In this document: positions 11,135-22,330 of the stretch, one piece after another | Layout: the number at the start of each line of letters is the position of its first letter | Numbering within the stretch: position 1 is the first letter of the stretch | Assembly: GCA_019054805.1 (NCBI GenBank) | Contig: JAHQIY010000005.1 | Coordinates: 6,121,501 to 6,185,500, forward strand | Length of the DNA: 64,000 bases | Direction: 5' to 3' | Origin: Brachionus manjavacas | Lineage: Eukaryota; Rotifera; Eurotatoria; Ploima; Brachionidae | Program-made: the position numbers and the translations under genes | Notes under the pieces: generated by a model | The model's input: only the letters and a program-made list of their open reading frames with translations | The model's database searches: none | Told to the model about the DNA's origin: nothing

Positions 11135-13669
11135 AAAATCTCTAAACATTCTATTAAAAAGTATTTTAAAGGGAATGCTTAAAGAACTTAAAATATATCT
11201 GTATATTTTATTCAACGTTTTTCTAATCTCTAATATATTTGTGTTTTTGCTATAAAATTTGATTAACTATTTAAATGTATAAAAAATATAAGAAGAAACA
11301 GTATACAAAATCGAGAATTTTTTAAAAATTTAAATAAAAATATAAATAAATTATTATTGTCGTTATTTATAAATTATTGAAAATGATAAAAATCTTTAAA
11401 AAATTTTGACGTGATAATAAATTCGATTTGGCCTCCTTATAATTTTGAAAAAGATGTAGGAATTTTCATTTTTTTTATTTTTCTAAAAGTGTTCAGGTTA
11501 AATCTAATTAATAATTTGATAATTAATAATTAATAATTAATTATGTTCTTTAGCTTCTTGGGTAAAAGCTGACAAAATTTTGAACAAGAAAAATTGTGGG
11601 CAATTAATGGCAGAGTTTTTCTTTGGGAGATAAGTACGAACCCATTCTTATCTAAATACTAAAGGTCCGTGCTTTTGTTATAATCCTAGGTTCATCATTG
11701 TGTAAAATTTCATCGTTTTTCTCCAGCAAGAACAGATTCTAAAATTTCTCATTCTAATTTTTTATATTTTGGTGGTATTTTTGTATTTTTTAGGTTTCAG
11801 AGTTCTTAAAAAAAATGATTACTATTCATTCAAATTAAAAATTTTCGACTCTTTTAGTTCAATATAATTTATGCTTTTTTATTTTTTACTTAGATTATTT
11901 TCCTAAGATAAAATGATATTTTGTCAATTTAAAAATAAATATTTTTAAATTTTATCGTCTTCTTTAAATTTTTCGAGCTAAAAGTATTCAAACAATCTGA
12001 ACATGGTTAACTATTTCTTTTAAAAGCTAAAAATTACAGAGGAGTTAGTTTTTTTTCTCAAAAAGTGGCTCCCTAACTTTGTTAATTATGATGTGAGCAA
12101 TTCAACGCAAAAGAAATGTTTAGTCTATCTCGTATACTTGAAAAGCCTTAGCGTTTTAAAGTAAAAAAACACTCAATTTATACAAATTGAATATCCAGAG
12201 GTTCAAAATATTTTAAAAAAATCCAAAAAAGCATTTTTCTAGCCTTACTTGACTTGATTTGCAAAAAAAAAATTGGTCCAAGATGTTATTCTTAGGGACC
12301 TTGATACATGGAACGCTAACTTTGGGGGGGGGGGGTTACAGCTCCGTATGGGGACAAGGGAAGGTCCCGGTTTTTTTATGCAATTACTGATTGATCCTCA
12401 TTATCAAAATAAAAGTATTGGTTTTGTCTAACCGCGAGTTCAAATTATGATCTCGGCAACCTTACATGTTCAATATTTTTTGTTAAATTCCTAATTTTAG
12501 TTTTCAGAAATTTCGTATTTTAGGGTCTGTAAATTTGTCGACTCTTCTATTTCAATATAAAAAATGCTTTTTTATTTTTTACTTTAAAATTTAAGGGACG
12601 CTTTCATCAATTTTTGATGATAACGCTATGAAATATTGATGTAAAAATAGCAATTAAAATTTACAAAAATAAGTTCAAGTCAAGTGTTTTAAAAACAAGT
12701 TCTAAAAAAAACATTATTTAAATTTAAACTATTAAAGGTTTAAATTTGTACATAAAAAATAATGCTTTAGATATGAAAAAATAAATTTAGTAAATGGCAA
12801 ACAATTACCGTGAAGAAGTGTCAGTACTTTGATGCGTTTTATAAGTAAAAAAATTTTGATCCCTCTAAATAATAACTCATCGTTTATGAAATATGAACAA
12901 AAGTGTTTGTCGAGATAAGATAAATTTTTTTCATAATTTTTTTCTTGATGAAAGATTTTATTAAGAGTCTGATTAAGATTAATTTTTCATTTGAAATTCA
13001 TCATAATCAAATTCAAATAAGTATTCGAAACCAGAAAAACTCCAGAATTATTACGGCTTAAAATGGATTTAAAATACATTTGCATTTTTGCATTTTTTGC
13101 GTTTTTCGCATTTTTAATGGGAAAATTAAAGGGAAACTTAAAATTCTTTATCAATTTACTATTTTGTATTGATTAAAACTTTTTTTTAATTACCAAAAAT
13201 AATTTTTTTTAAATAAATCATGACTTATAATTTCATTTTAATAAATGTAGCATTGTGAAGCAAAATTTGCTACATCAGCTGTTATTTTCGAAAAAAATTT
13301 TCTTCAATAAAAGAAATTTGTTTCTCCGACATCAATATACGCATAATCAAAAATATTTTTTTATTTGAAACTTTTTAATTTCTTTTAACAGAAATTAATG
13401 TTAAAAGTAAAGTATTGAATTTACTGTGGCAAAAAAACCTTCAGTAATTGTTAAAATTTGCTTACAGAAAAAAATCTCTAAAAAAATTTTAATAATTTTT
13501 TTCTTCCAATATTTGAAAATCAACTTTATTTATTAAATTACTTATCATCAGAATAAAAAATGAGTAAAAATACTCCTCGAAAAACGGATCAGTTTGACGA
13601 CAACAACCTCAGCATTTCGCATTTTTGACCAAGAAAAAATTGCATTTTGGGTTGTTCATAATTTATGGC
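11135..13669. other. Gene-free AT-rich stretch with a diverged direct repeat and a G12 tract
   Basis: Nothing codes here. A ~90-bp diverged direct repeat is present at about 11845-11890 and 12537-12585; both copies contain tcgactctt..tttcaatata and gcttttttattttttactt. Between them lies a run of twelve G at 12324-12335, flanked by ggacc / ggtcc words (12296-12302 and 12364-12370). The segment may be an old repeat bounded by direct repeats. Confidence 0.4.
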
Positions 13670-14109
13670 CAGACTTGTTTTTAAGTCACAGTTTTAAGTC
13701 TATTAGTCACAGTTTTTAGTCACAAAAATTTAAGTCAAAGTCATGACTTAAATTTTTTTTTTTTTTTTAACTGCTAGTATATCGCGAACTAGAAATATCA
13801 CTGTTGGTGCTGTACAAAATCTGGTTGTAATCGTTTCATTTGAAAACGATGAAATACTTTTTATTTCGATTAAATAAAACCAAAAATTTGGTGAATTTAT
13901 CAACATTATTAAAAATATAATGAATAAAAGAGTTAAAAAAAATTTTTTTCTATTTATTTTGTATTTGTTTAGAAAAAGTATATAAAAAATCGATCAGCAA
14001 CAATTGTCACATTTAAAAAAAAAAATTAAGTCATGACTTTGACTTAAAAAAAAAATTTTAAGTCATTGACTTGACTTGACTTAAGACTTGTGACTTAAAA
14101 ACAAGTCTG
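13670..14109. mobile_element. hAT-like MITE, 440 bp, 8-bp target duplication
   Basis: The termini are cagacttgtttttaagtcac and its inverse. They are flanked by identical tttatggc copies (13662-13669 and 14110-14117). The arms consist of repeated aagtca / tgactt words, so the element can fold on itself. An 8-bp duplication with ends starting CAG fits the hAT superfamily (established for hAT). There is no transposase, so it is non-autonomous. Confidence 0.88.
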
Positions 14110-14117
14110 TTTATGGC

Positions 14118-16249
14118 ACACAATTGGTATTTGTTTATTTTTAATGGACTGTAAAAAGTCCTATTAATTAAAATTAAAAAGATGCTATTTTTTTGATACA
14201 ATAATTCAAAAGAACAAATCGCAGACTAAACGAGCTTTTCCGAGATTCATAAAATTCCATTCAGTTCGAAGAGTATGTAAATTTTTAAGAACTAGAACTA
14301 AATTTATGGTGTACAAAAAAATCATATTTGTTATTTTAAACCAAGCAATCTATTTTTAAATTTCTCCAAATGCCGCTTTTATCTATGAAAAAAACAATGA
14401 TAGAACATAAATTTACAAATTTTTAAAAATATTTCAACGCATGCATTTAATCAAATTTTTTTTTTTGAACAAGAGTTTATGCATTTAGATAAAAAATTGT
14501 TGATCACGTGTTCCAAAATTCTAATTTTAGTTTTTTTAACAACAGATTAAATTTATTTATCTAATCAAGGCGCTTGGTAATTTCCCGAGTGCCGCAATAA
14601 TTTTATTAATTTCTGAAAAAGTTAAATGTTTAAATAAATGAATTTTTTTCTTTCTTTTTTAAAAGTTCAAAAACGCCTTTGAGATTTAATTAATTTTTCA
14701 TCTTAAAAATAAACAAAAGACGAGTTTTAAAAACATTTATGATTTACTCAATTTTTTAAAAGAGTTATTTAATGTAATTAATTTTTAAATCTAGATTTTT
14801 AAAGATTTTTTAAATGATTTGAAAACTTCTGTATTAGATTTAGAACCAAATAATAGGAAGCTAGTTTTACCAAATTAAAAACCAACAACTTTTCCAGATT
14901 AAAATCAATTCTTGAAAAAAATTAGCCAAAAAAGAACTGACTGATTTTCAAAGTGAAACAGTTTTGTGGCTGTCAACTATGATCAACTAATTGATGACTA
15001 AAAAGGCATCATAAAAATTGATCATTCGCATTTCAACAATAATCATTAGTAAATTTTTTAATAAAATAAAAAGAGATTAATTTCTGATTTTTGACTAAAA
15101 ATAATTTTTTACTTGATGATGAGATTTTTTTGCAGCCAACTAATTTTAAATCGAGCTAATGAATTTGAATCGCAGGTGAATATTCTAAATAAAGCTATTT
15201 CTCCCGAGAATAAATCGATTTATTTGAATCAAAGCTGAATTTCCAAAGTTTTTTATAAATAAAAATTTTATTAATTTATAGTGACTGCAGCTTAAAAGAA
15301 AAATCCAAAAATATAAAATTCAAATTCTTTATAAATATATGAGGCTTCGTCTTGATATCATTATTTTTGATGAGCTCTTTTTAAAGTTTGTAAATTTTGA
15401 ATTGAAAACTTTTAAAGATTTATCACAAATTCATCGTAAAATAGGATTTCACGAAAATAATCCACAAAAACTTTTTTGTAAACAAACACACTTTTAAGTT
15501 TTGATTTTAAAGCTATTGTTATTTAAACTTTTTAAAAATTCAACCCAAATTTACTTATTTGGCACTTTTTGGTTCGCTTTCATTAATTCTAAATACTTAC
15601 ATCTTTTGAGTCGAATTTCTAAATAGGCTATTATTTAAATTTTTTTAAAGGTAGTTTTTTAAAAACATTATGTAAAAGTATAATGATTTTTGTAAAATTT
15701 TAAGGCCCTTATGTTTAAAAAAGCTAACTTTCACTAAAAAAGAAAAGTGAAATAAAATAAAAAACTTGCATCGGTATTCAAAAATTTTATTTACACGAAA
15801 TTAAATAAAAGTAAATAGATAAGTGCTGTTTTTTGTTTCTAGAGGATCAAAAAAAATTTCTATTGCCATTTTATGCAATGATAAATTATGTCAGGCAAAA
15901 ATCTTGTGATCTGTAAATCGCCAAAAAGTAAAGTAAAATGATAAAAAATAAAAGACTCATCAAATTTTTATAGGAAATCAAATGTGACTGCTGATTTCGC
16001 GAGTCTTAAGGGATTTAAAAATGACCTTTTTTGATTTTGAACCCGGGCTGCAAAATTTTGTTGTCTAAAAAACTCAAAATAGGTATGCGAAATTTTATTT
16101 TTTTGCCTAAAAAGTAGTTTAAATGAATATTTTAATTCGAGAATTTGCTTATTTTTAAGTCTCTTATTTAAGATATTTTTCAATTCTTTTTTTTCTCAGG
16201 TGCTGAATTGTTGAAGTTTTTTTTTGTTTGAAAACTTTTTTCTGAGCAA
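14118..16249. other. Gene-free AT-rich stretch
   Basis: Homopolymer-rich sequence. I see no exons with codon structure, no RNA gene and no element termini. Confidence 0.4.
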
Positions 16250-17600
16250 ATTCAGCGTCAATTTGGACACTTAGGACCGCAAAGAACCACGTTTTTATTC
16301 AGCTCAAAGCAACCAAATTACTAAATTACAACTTAATTTTTTTAGCAAATTTTTTTAGCAATTGTTTTTATTATTCTTTAAAAAACCCGGCGCACATTTT
16401 ATTTTTCAAAAAGAACGACTAGAGCAAAATTTGAGCTCTAGTCGAAAGATGCATCAACGCCCATTCTAAGCTAGTTTAACATGACAAATATTAATCATTT
16501 CACCATTGCGCTAATCAAGGTGGTATTTAAAATTCCAATAAATTATCCGACTACCTCATAAGTTCACCTCTAATTGCCAAAACATAAAACTAATTTCTGA
16601 ATCGCATCAAGTATATAAATCTAATTTTGATCAGCATATTTGTACAGATGAATAGGGAGAAAAAAATTCATTTAGCATTAAATGCTTACCTACGCACTGC
16701 TTGTTGCAGTTGTTATGAATCTTATTTATTTCTTTTATTTTTCTATAAAAAAAAATTAATTTTTATTTTTTCCCTATTGAAACTAGACTGTTGTATTCGT
16801 TGCTGAAAGTAAATATTTATTTTCTTGACGACATGTACACCAGGGCATTAGGGAGGCGTTGCTGCACACTTTTAGCCTAATTTGGCCACATTTTTCTCAT
16901 TCGATTCAGCTCAGCTCAACTTAACCAAATCTGCTGCAGAGAGTTAATTAATTGTTTCAGCAAACCTGAATACAACTTACTTACAATTATTTATGTTTAA
17001 TAGAAATGTTCAGATTAAGAGAAGCAATTAGCCAAGATTTGAAAAGAAATGCTGAATAAGCTGAAATATTGATGTATGCGAAGCAGCACCAAATGATTAG
17101 GCGCTATCTGATCAGGATCAGGAAGTTTGGAATAGAAGAATAAACAGCGCTCCATGTAAGATAATCAATTTTGTTTGATTAACATTTATCAATGCGTTTG
17201 TCATTCAAGGAATTCGCTTAGTTGAAAAACTTGATAAGAAATTGAGAGAAAAAATGCTGAAAAGCATCTTAATTATCCGTGCTCCAGGCACCATTTAATT
17301 CAACAGATTAATCAGCAAGTCAAATCCGGTTCTTTTAGTTTAGATAAACACTCAGTCTTCCATTAGTTAGGTGTCTAGTGTTCTGATCATGCATCATGCG
17401 AGCTTGGAAATAAATCTTATTGAAGCGTTTGCCGGATACCTGCCTGACACTGCATCCAAATTCAATGTTTAACTCACCAAGCAGCTCTCAATCAATCAAA
17501 ATTATCCTGTTTATTCATGAAATGAAAATAAATATTATTCTACCATATGATCAGACAGTCTCGAGTTCATAGGTATTTAACAAGAAGTTTTCTTGATACA
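16250..17600. promoter_or_regulatory. Relatively GC-rich non-coding block, candidate conserved or regulatory DNA
   Basis: The composition changes visibly here: homopolymer runs thin out and GC rises compared with both flanks. Even so, all six frames stay closed over short distances. Word content includes many ATTA/TAAT cores, gataa, gctgatc / tgatcag and cagctcagctcaac. No LINE, TIR or tRNA structure was recognised. Its position is about 9-10 kb upstream of the neuregulin-like gene and 10 kb downstream of NUP85. It could be an enhancer or promoter, exons of a non-coding RNA, or a decayed element of other origin. The regulatory label is inference. Confidence 0.3.
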
Positions 17601-18636
17601 AGATTGTGTTTAAACAACAGAATCTAATATCAGCATTTCTTTTTTTCTCAATTTAAATCAGTTGCTAGAATTTAGAAATTTTAAATTTAAAGCTTTTTGA
17701 ATAAATTCAACAAGCCATGTATTGTTTGAAACTAGTTATACGATAAATTTACAAAAATATTTTAATTTTACATTTGATGGTGCTCGTAGCGTTCTAGAGC
17801 CACTCAAGTTATTCATCCTATCTTTCATTTTATTTAAGTGAACTTTTGAATTTTTTAAAAAAGTAACAAATTTTTCCAAATTTATTTAAATTTAAATTTT
17901 CGTTTGAAGGGTCTACAATTCGTGCAATGCATGCTTACTTTACATCTCAGCACTTAAGGATAGAAGATAGCAGTGTTTTCAATAGACTTTTTGTAATAGG
18001 TAACTAATATTTTAATTAATTTTTTTTTGAGTAAACATTTAAAAATAGAGTAGGATTAAGCATGAATTTAAATTCGAATTTTTACACTTTTGATAGATGG
18101 CACGAGCAAAATTTTTCTAATTTAAGTCAAAAATTTTTATTTTTATTTTATTAAAAATTAATTTTTCATTGAAAAATAGAAAAATTGTTTGGTTAGTAAA
18201 TTTTATTTCAACTATTTCCTCGATTCAAAATATTCGAGAAGAGATAATAAAATTAAAAAGAGTTTTAAAAAGAGTCTTATCTGTTAAGCAAAGAGTTATC
18301 TTAACCTTTAAGTTGTCGACAATCTCTATCTATTTAAGATTAAATTGTAAAAAAAGTTAAAAATAAAAATTTAGCAGCGATAATATTATCAAACCGCAAA
18401 AATAGTAATATACCACTAATTTAATCAAATAACCACGAATTAAATTTTCAACCACACATTCATTTTTTTCTACTAATCTAGTTAAAGTAATTTTAGTTTA
18501 GACCATATTTAGATTACAATAACCATAGACTTAATAAAAAAGTATCAAATAAATTATTAAAAATTTTTCATGTTAGCAAAAGTATAAGAATTTAAGAATT
18601 CACAATAAAATATTTTTTAAAATTTTTAATTACAGC
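17601..18636. other. Gene-free AT-rich stretch
   Basis: No supported features. The open frame near 18169-18360 is lysine/isoleucine-rich low-complexity translation without homologues that I recognise. Confidence 0.35.
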
Positions 18637-18807
18637 TTAACTGGTAGCTGGAATATTTGAATTAATTCTTTTGGCTGGAGGGAGCTTCTTCTTCGATCCC
18701 TTTCTCTTCTTCATCAAATAGCAGATAAAAAAGTTGAGGTTGTTAACTTTGTAGATTCTCTTTCTTGAAGCACCTCTTTTCCGTTTGTTACTGATAGGTA
18801 AATCCAT
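18637..18807 (-). CDS. Possible small basic protein, 56 aa
   Basis: On the - strand a short frame starts at ATG (18805-18807) and ends at TAA (18637-18639). It encodes 56 residues rich in Lys and Arg in two clusters (NKRKRGASRKR and MKKRKGSKKK) around a hydrophobic patch (LNFFICYLM). Its base composition is richer than the flanks and third positions are mixed, which argues weakly for a real coding stretch. I do not recognise a family. It could be a small nuclear protein, an exon of a larger gene or transposon debris. No start context or splice evidence decides between these. Confidence 0.3.
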   Translation of the reverse strand: MDLPISNKRKRGASRKRIYKVNNLNFFICYLMKKRKGSKKKLPPAKRINSNIPATS

Positions 18808-19261
18808 TTAAATATATTTATTGTTGAAATTTGAAAGTTTTAGTTCTACAATGAGCATTTGTAATTTTTCAACAAATTTGAAAATCTAAAAGCGGAGCTA
18901 GTGACAATGAGCGTGTTTTTATAGCTAAATATTCTTTTGTGTCCATTTGTGTCCTTAACTTAGTAAGCATAATATTTTGTCCTTTTGTTTCCTTTTCTAA
19001 GTAATCCTTTACATTGTTTGTGGTCAATAAAACAAATTAAAAAAACTTTTCTTTTATTTAAATTAATCCGATTCCCATAACCAGGGCTCCACTCCGGACC
19101 CCGTTTTTCTATGCCACTTGTTTATTCTAGAAACGACAAAGCTCAAGACGTCGTTTACGTCTTGGAACGTAAAATTTTCATTGCAAAAAAAATAAAGGAC
19201 CAAAGGACACATAATAATATCTTCTAAAATACTACTCATTTTTTAATTACTGAGCCATTCT
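18808..19261. other. Probable small repeat element region
   Basis: tgtgtccatttgtgtcctt near 18950 is mirrored by aaggaccaaaggacacat near 19197, suggesting a degraded inverted-repeat element of about 270 bp. Inside it, accagggctccactccgg (19081) resembles accagggctctgcctcgc (19728), a short dispersed repeat. No gene. Confidence 0.3.
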
Positions 19262-19560
19262 TTTACATTGGTTGTCGGACTGGTGGAATAATACAGAGAT
19301 GGTTTCGAATCAAGATGTGTCGAATACCCAACCCCATTGTGTAATTGCTACCTTGCTATTTCCACTTTTTTTCCTAAAGCTTTAATTAAGCAAACATGTG
19401 TCACATGTTCCACTCCATTTTTGTTTACCTCTTTTTCGTTTTCATTTTTTTTTAAATTATTTTACTTTAATTTGATTTCTTATTTTTATTTTGAAGAAGC
19501 TTCAGCTCGATAAGAAAACAAATAAAAATAAATATTAATAAATTTTTTGGACTATTTTTA
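19262..19560 (+). mobile_element. 3' end fragment of a LINE family
   Basis: This stretch (gtttcgaatcaagatgtgtc through gtagcaattac-type sequence, acatgtgtcacatgtt and aagcttcagctcgat) is the inverse of sequence at the 3' end of the LINE remnant at 21255-22330. Both belong to one family. Only the terminal coding and 3' UTR segment is present, as expected from severe 5' truncation. Confidence 0.65.
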
Positions 19561-20224
19561 AAAGAATGAATATTAACCCGTCACATCAATAATTAAATTG
19601 TCATATGAAAATAAATAAAATCATCATATGCATAATTAAATTAAAGATTTTAATTTACTAAATGTTTAATTATTAATTTCAATTTTAACTAAAAGTTCTA
19701 TAATCTACAAAATATCCAAATCCCTAAACCAGGGCTCTGCCTCGCACCCCTTTTAATTTTTTTATGACAATCAATTTTTTTTTTACATTATGTTTTAATT
19801 TTTTATATGACGGATTAATATTTTACCTTTTCCTAAAACCATATTCCCTTGCTCGATAATGCTGCACCAAAGGCTAGGACCAGTTTTTTGACCATGCAAA
19901 AAATGCAAAATTTATAGATTTTTGGATTATTTTTTTAATTTTTCTTAAATTGGCATCATTTATTGAATCCACACGAAGAGTTAATTTGGGTGATACAAAG
20001 TTTTTATCAGCTGATATATTTTGCTGATACAATTTGTAGACTCATAGTAAAAAAGTACAATTAAAAATTTTAAATTTTGTTTTAGGCTTCGGAAAGTTAA
20101 AAATTTAGTTCTGAGAGATTTTAAATATTTATAAAAATATATATGTTAGACTATTTTCATACATTCAAGAATTAAAAATAATTAAAAGGGTAAAACATAA
20201 ATCAATCAAATTCTAAAGTGGTTC
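19561..20224. other. Gene-free AT-rich stretch
   Basis: Contains an accagggctctgcctcgc short repeat (19728) and a degraded piece around 19995-20055 (gatacaaag..gctgata..ctcatagtaaaaaag) resembling the interior of the MITE at 2307-2578. Nothing else. Confidence 0.3.
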
Positions 20225-21245
20225 TTACCTTAGGACGACCTGGTTTCATTTTTGCTGGTTTATTTAAATCAATTACCTCATCTTCAACTTTCTTTTTTCA
20301 TGGATCTCTTTTCCTTAAGCCTCATTTTCAACACTAATTTCTAGTTGTCTTCGTTACATTTGAGAGTCTGTGAACCAGATTTTGCTATGTTTCGATATGA
20401 ATCGTTCCTTAGAAATGTTTCAAGTTCAGTATAATTGGTATATACCTTAACTTTATTCCATTATAACTTTTTTCTTGGCATTTTTAATTTTTTTTTAATA
20501 ACTTTAGTAAAAATAATAGTTAATTTTTTTTTGCTATAGCTGCAAATGTTATACTCGAAAAATAAAATTAACGCTAAATTTTATTTTTCTTATTCTATCA
20601 ATTTTTGGCTTATATTTTTTTTTAGTAGAAAAAAAATTTTTAAAAATTGAAAAAAATGTTGGTTTTTTCTAGGACTTTTCGTCTATCGGTTTGACCGTTT
20701 TGATTTTCTTTTGATCGATTATTGCAGCCAATGCTCAATATTCGATTCGAAGTAGTCGCTGATTGAACTTGAATCGATGGTTTGTGTTCTGTTATTTTTC
20801 TGTAAATCAGGTTATTGATTTGAACTCGCTCATTTCTACAAAACCATCATAAAGGTTTTTTCTAAGCCATCGACTAATTTCTTTTGCTTTATTGTTTTTA
20901 TATTGAAATACATTGAAATAACTTTGTCTTTGGTCTTTGTTGGAATCAATCTATCATTTTCATTGTAGTGTTCGTGTCAAACGTTTTTCGCCAATATCCG
21001 TCATATATTTCTCTTTTGCAATCCATTTGACATCATCGATAAGTTCATTTTTAATTTCATCAAGACTCTCTTGTAAACTGTTAATAATCATACACTTAAG
21101 CTTCGCCCCTGGCTTTTTTTGGTGGAACAATGTCCTCGCTTTCATTATCCGTGTCGTTTAGATTGTTGACAGCTGATCGTTGAATAATCGAAGTTGATGA
21201 CAAGTCAGATTCTGAATCTTGAAACTTTGAAAAAAATTTTTTTCA
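20225..21245 (-). pseudogene. Decayed gene of unknown family with an AT-hook-like motif
   Basis: Several - strand segments look formerly coding. They are a Ser/Asp-rich start (DSESDLSSTSII, NDTDNESEDIVPPKKARG), a helical stretch (SLQESLDEIKNELIDDVKWIAKEKYMTDIGEK, with MTDIGEKRL most distinctive), then FNVFQYKNNKAKEISRWL and, further on, EDEVIDLNKPAKMKPGRPK next to a GT donor. The last part contains an AT-hook-like PGRPK core. Stops and frame changes separate the pieces. The pattern of acidic/serine-rich tail plus AT-hook is common in transposon accessory proteins and chromatin factors. I cannot name the family. It could also be exons of a live gene that I failed to join. Confidence 0.35.
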
Positions 21246-21254
21246 AGTTTATTA

Positions 21255-22330
21255 TTTATTTATTTATTTGTTTTCTGTACCGAACTAAAGCTCCTTCAGA
21301 ATAAGTTAAAAATAAAATAAAAAACTAAAATAAAAATAAAATTAAAGTTAATAAAATTAGATAAAAAAAGAATCAAAATTGAGTAAATAAGCTAAAAATA
21401 TGAAAGTTGGAAAGACATAAATTGGAAAAGATTGTTACATGTGGCACATGTTTAAATAGTTCAAGTTTCAGGAAAAAAAGATTAAATAGTAAGGTAGCAA
21501 TTACACAATGGAGTTGGGTATTCAATATATCTTGATTCGAAACTTTCTTTGTAATCTTTCACCAGTCTTTCAACCAATGGAATAGAATGACTCAGTCCTG
21601 TCCCAAAATTTTTCTCACTCAACTCAAGTTTATTAAAAGCTTCATGTTGCACGATGTTGGAGGGAGTATCATATTTTAACTTAAGGATAGATCTTACTGC
21701 TGTATTCTGAATTGCTTGTAGTTTTTTGATATTATTTTCTGAAAATGAATTCTAGCAAGGAAAATAATAGTCTAAAATCGATCCGACTAAAGATTTATAC
21801 AAATTTCCTAGTGTGTTTTGATTGAGACCCCATTTTTTGTTTGACAATATCTTAATAATATTTTACCTTTTGTTGCAGCGTTCTTTAATTTCGTCTACCA
21901 GTACATTAAAGTTTAACTTAGAATCAAAATACCAAGAAACTTGATTTATTTTTGGCTCACTATTCTGTTTCCATAGATTTTTAAGTTTAGATTATCACCC
22001 TCTTTTTTGTACCTAGAAAAGCCTACTGAACACGACTTTTCAACTGATATCTTCATTTTCCATTTAATAAGCCATTGTTCTAGTTCGTTGGTGTATTTAT
22101 TTATCTTATTTTCAAGGTTCCCTTTTTTGTTATAAATGAAGAATGTAACTAGATCACTTGCGAAAAGCAGAGAGTATTCATTATTTGTTTTGTTTCTTTT
22201 TGGGACATCATTAATATATATACTAAATAAAAGAGGACTAATTACTGAGCCTTGAGGAATACCTGCAGTTATTAGATATTCTTCGCTCAAATGATCATTC
22301 ACATTTACCTTAAATGTCCTACATCTAAAA
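21255..22330 (-). pseudogene. LINE reverse transcriptase remnant with mutated active site
   Basis: On the - strand, AGIPQGSVISPLLFSIYINDVP and then LLFASDLVTFF mark the RT palm. The expected YADD is FASD, so the catalytic motif is lost. Downstream come KWKMKISVEKSC, NNIKKLQAIQNTAVRSILKL and a 3' region shared with the fragment at 19262-19560. Frameshifts and stops occur after residue ~118 of the longest frame (21946-22302). The element is 5'-truncated and dead. Confidence 0.82.

Noticed and set aside
16250-17600. tRNA or rRNA genes
   Set aside because: No cloverleaf with A and B box spacing and no conserved rRNA core sequence could be found here or elsewhere in the window.
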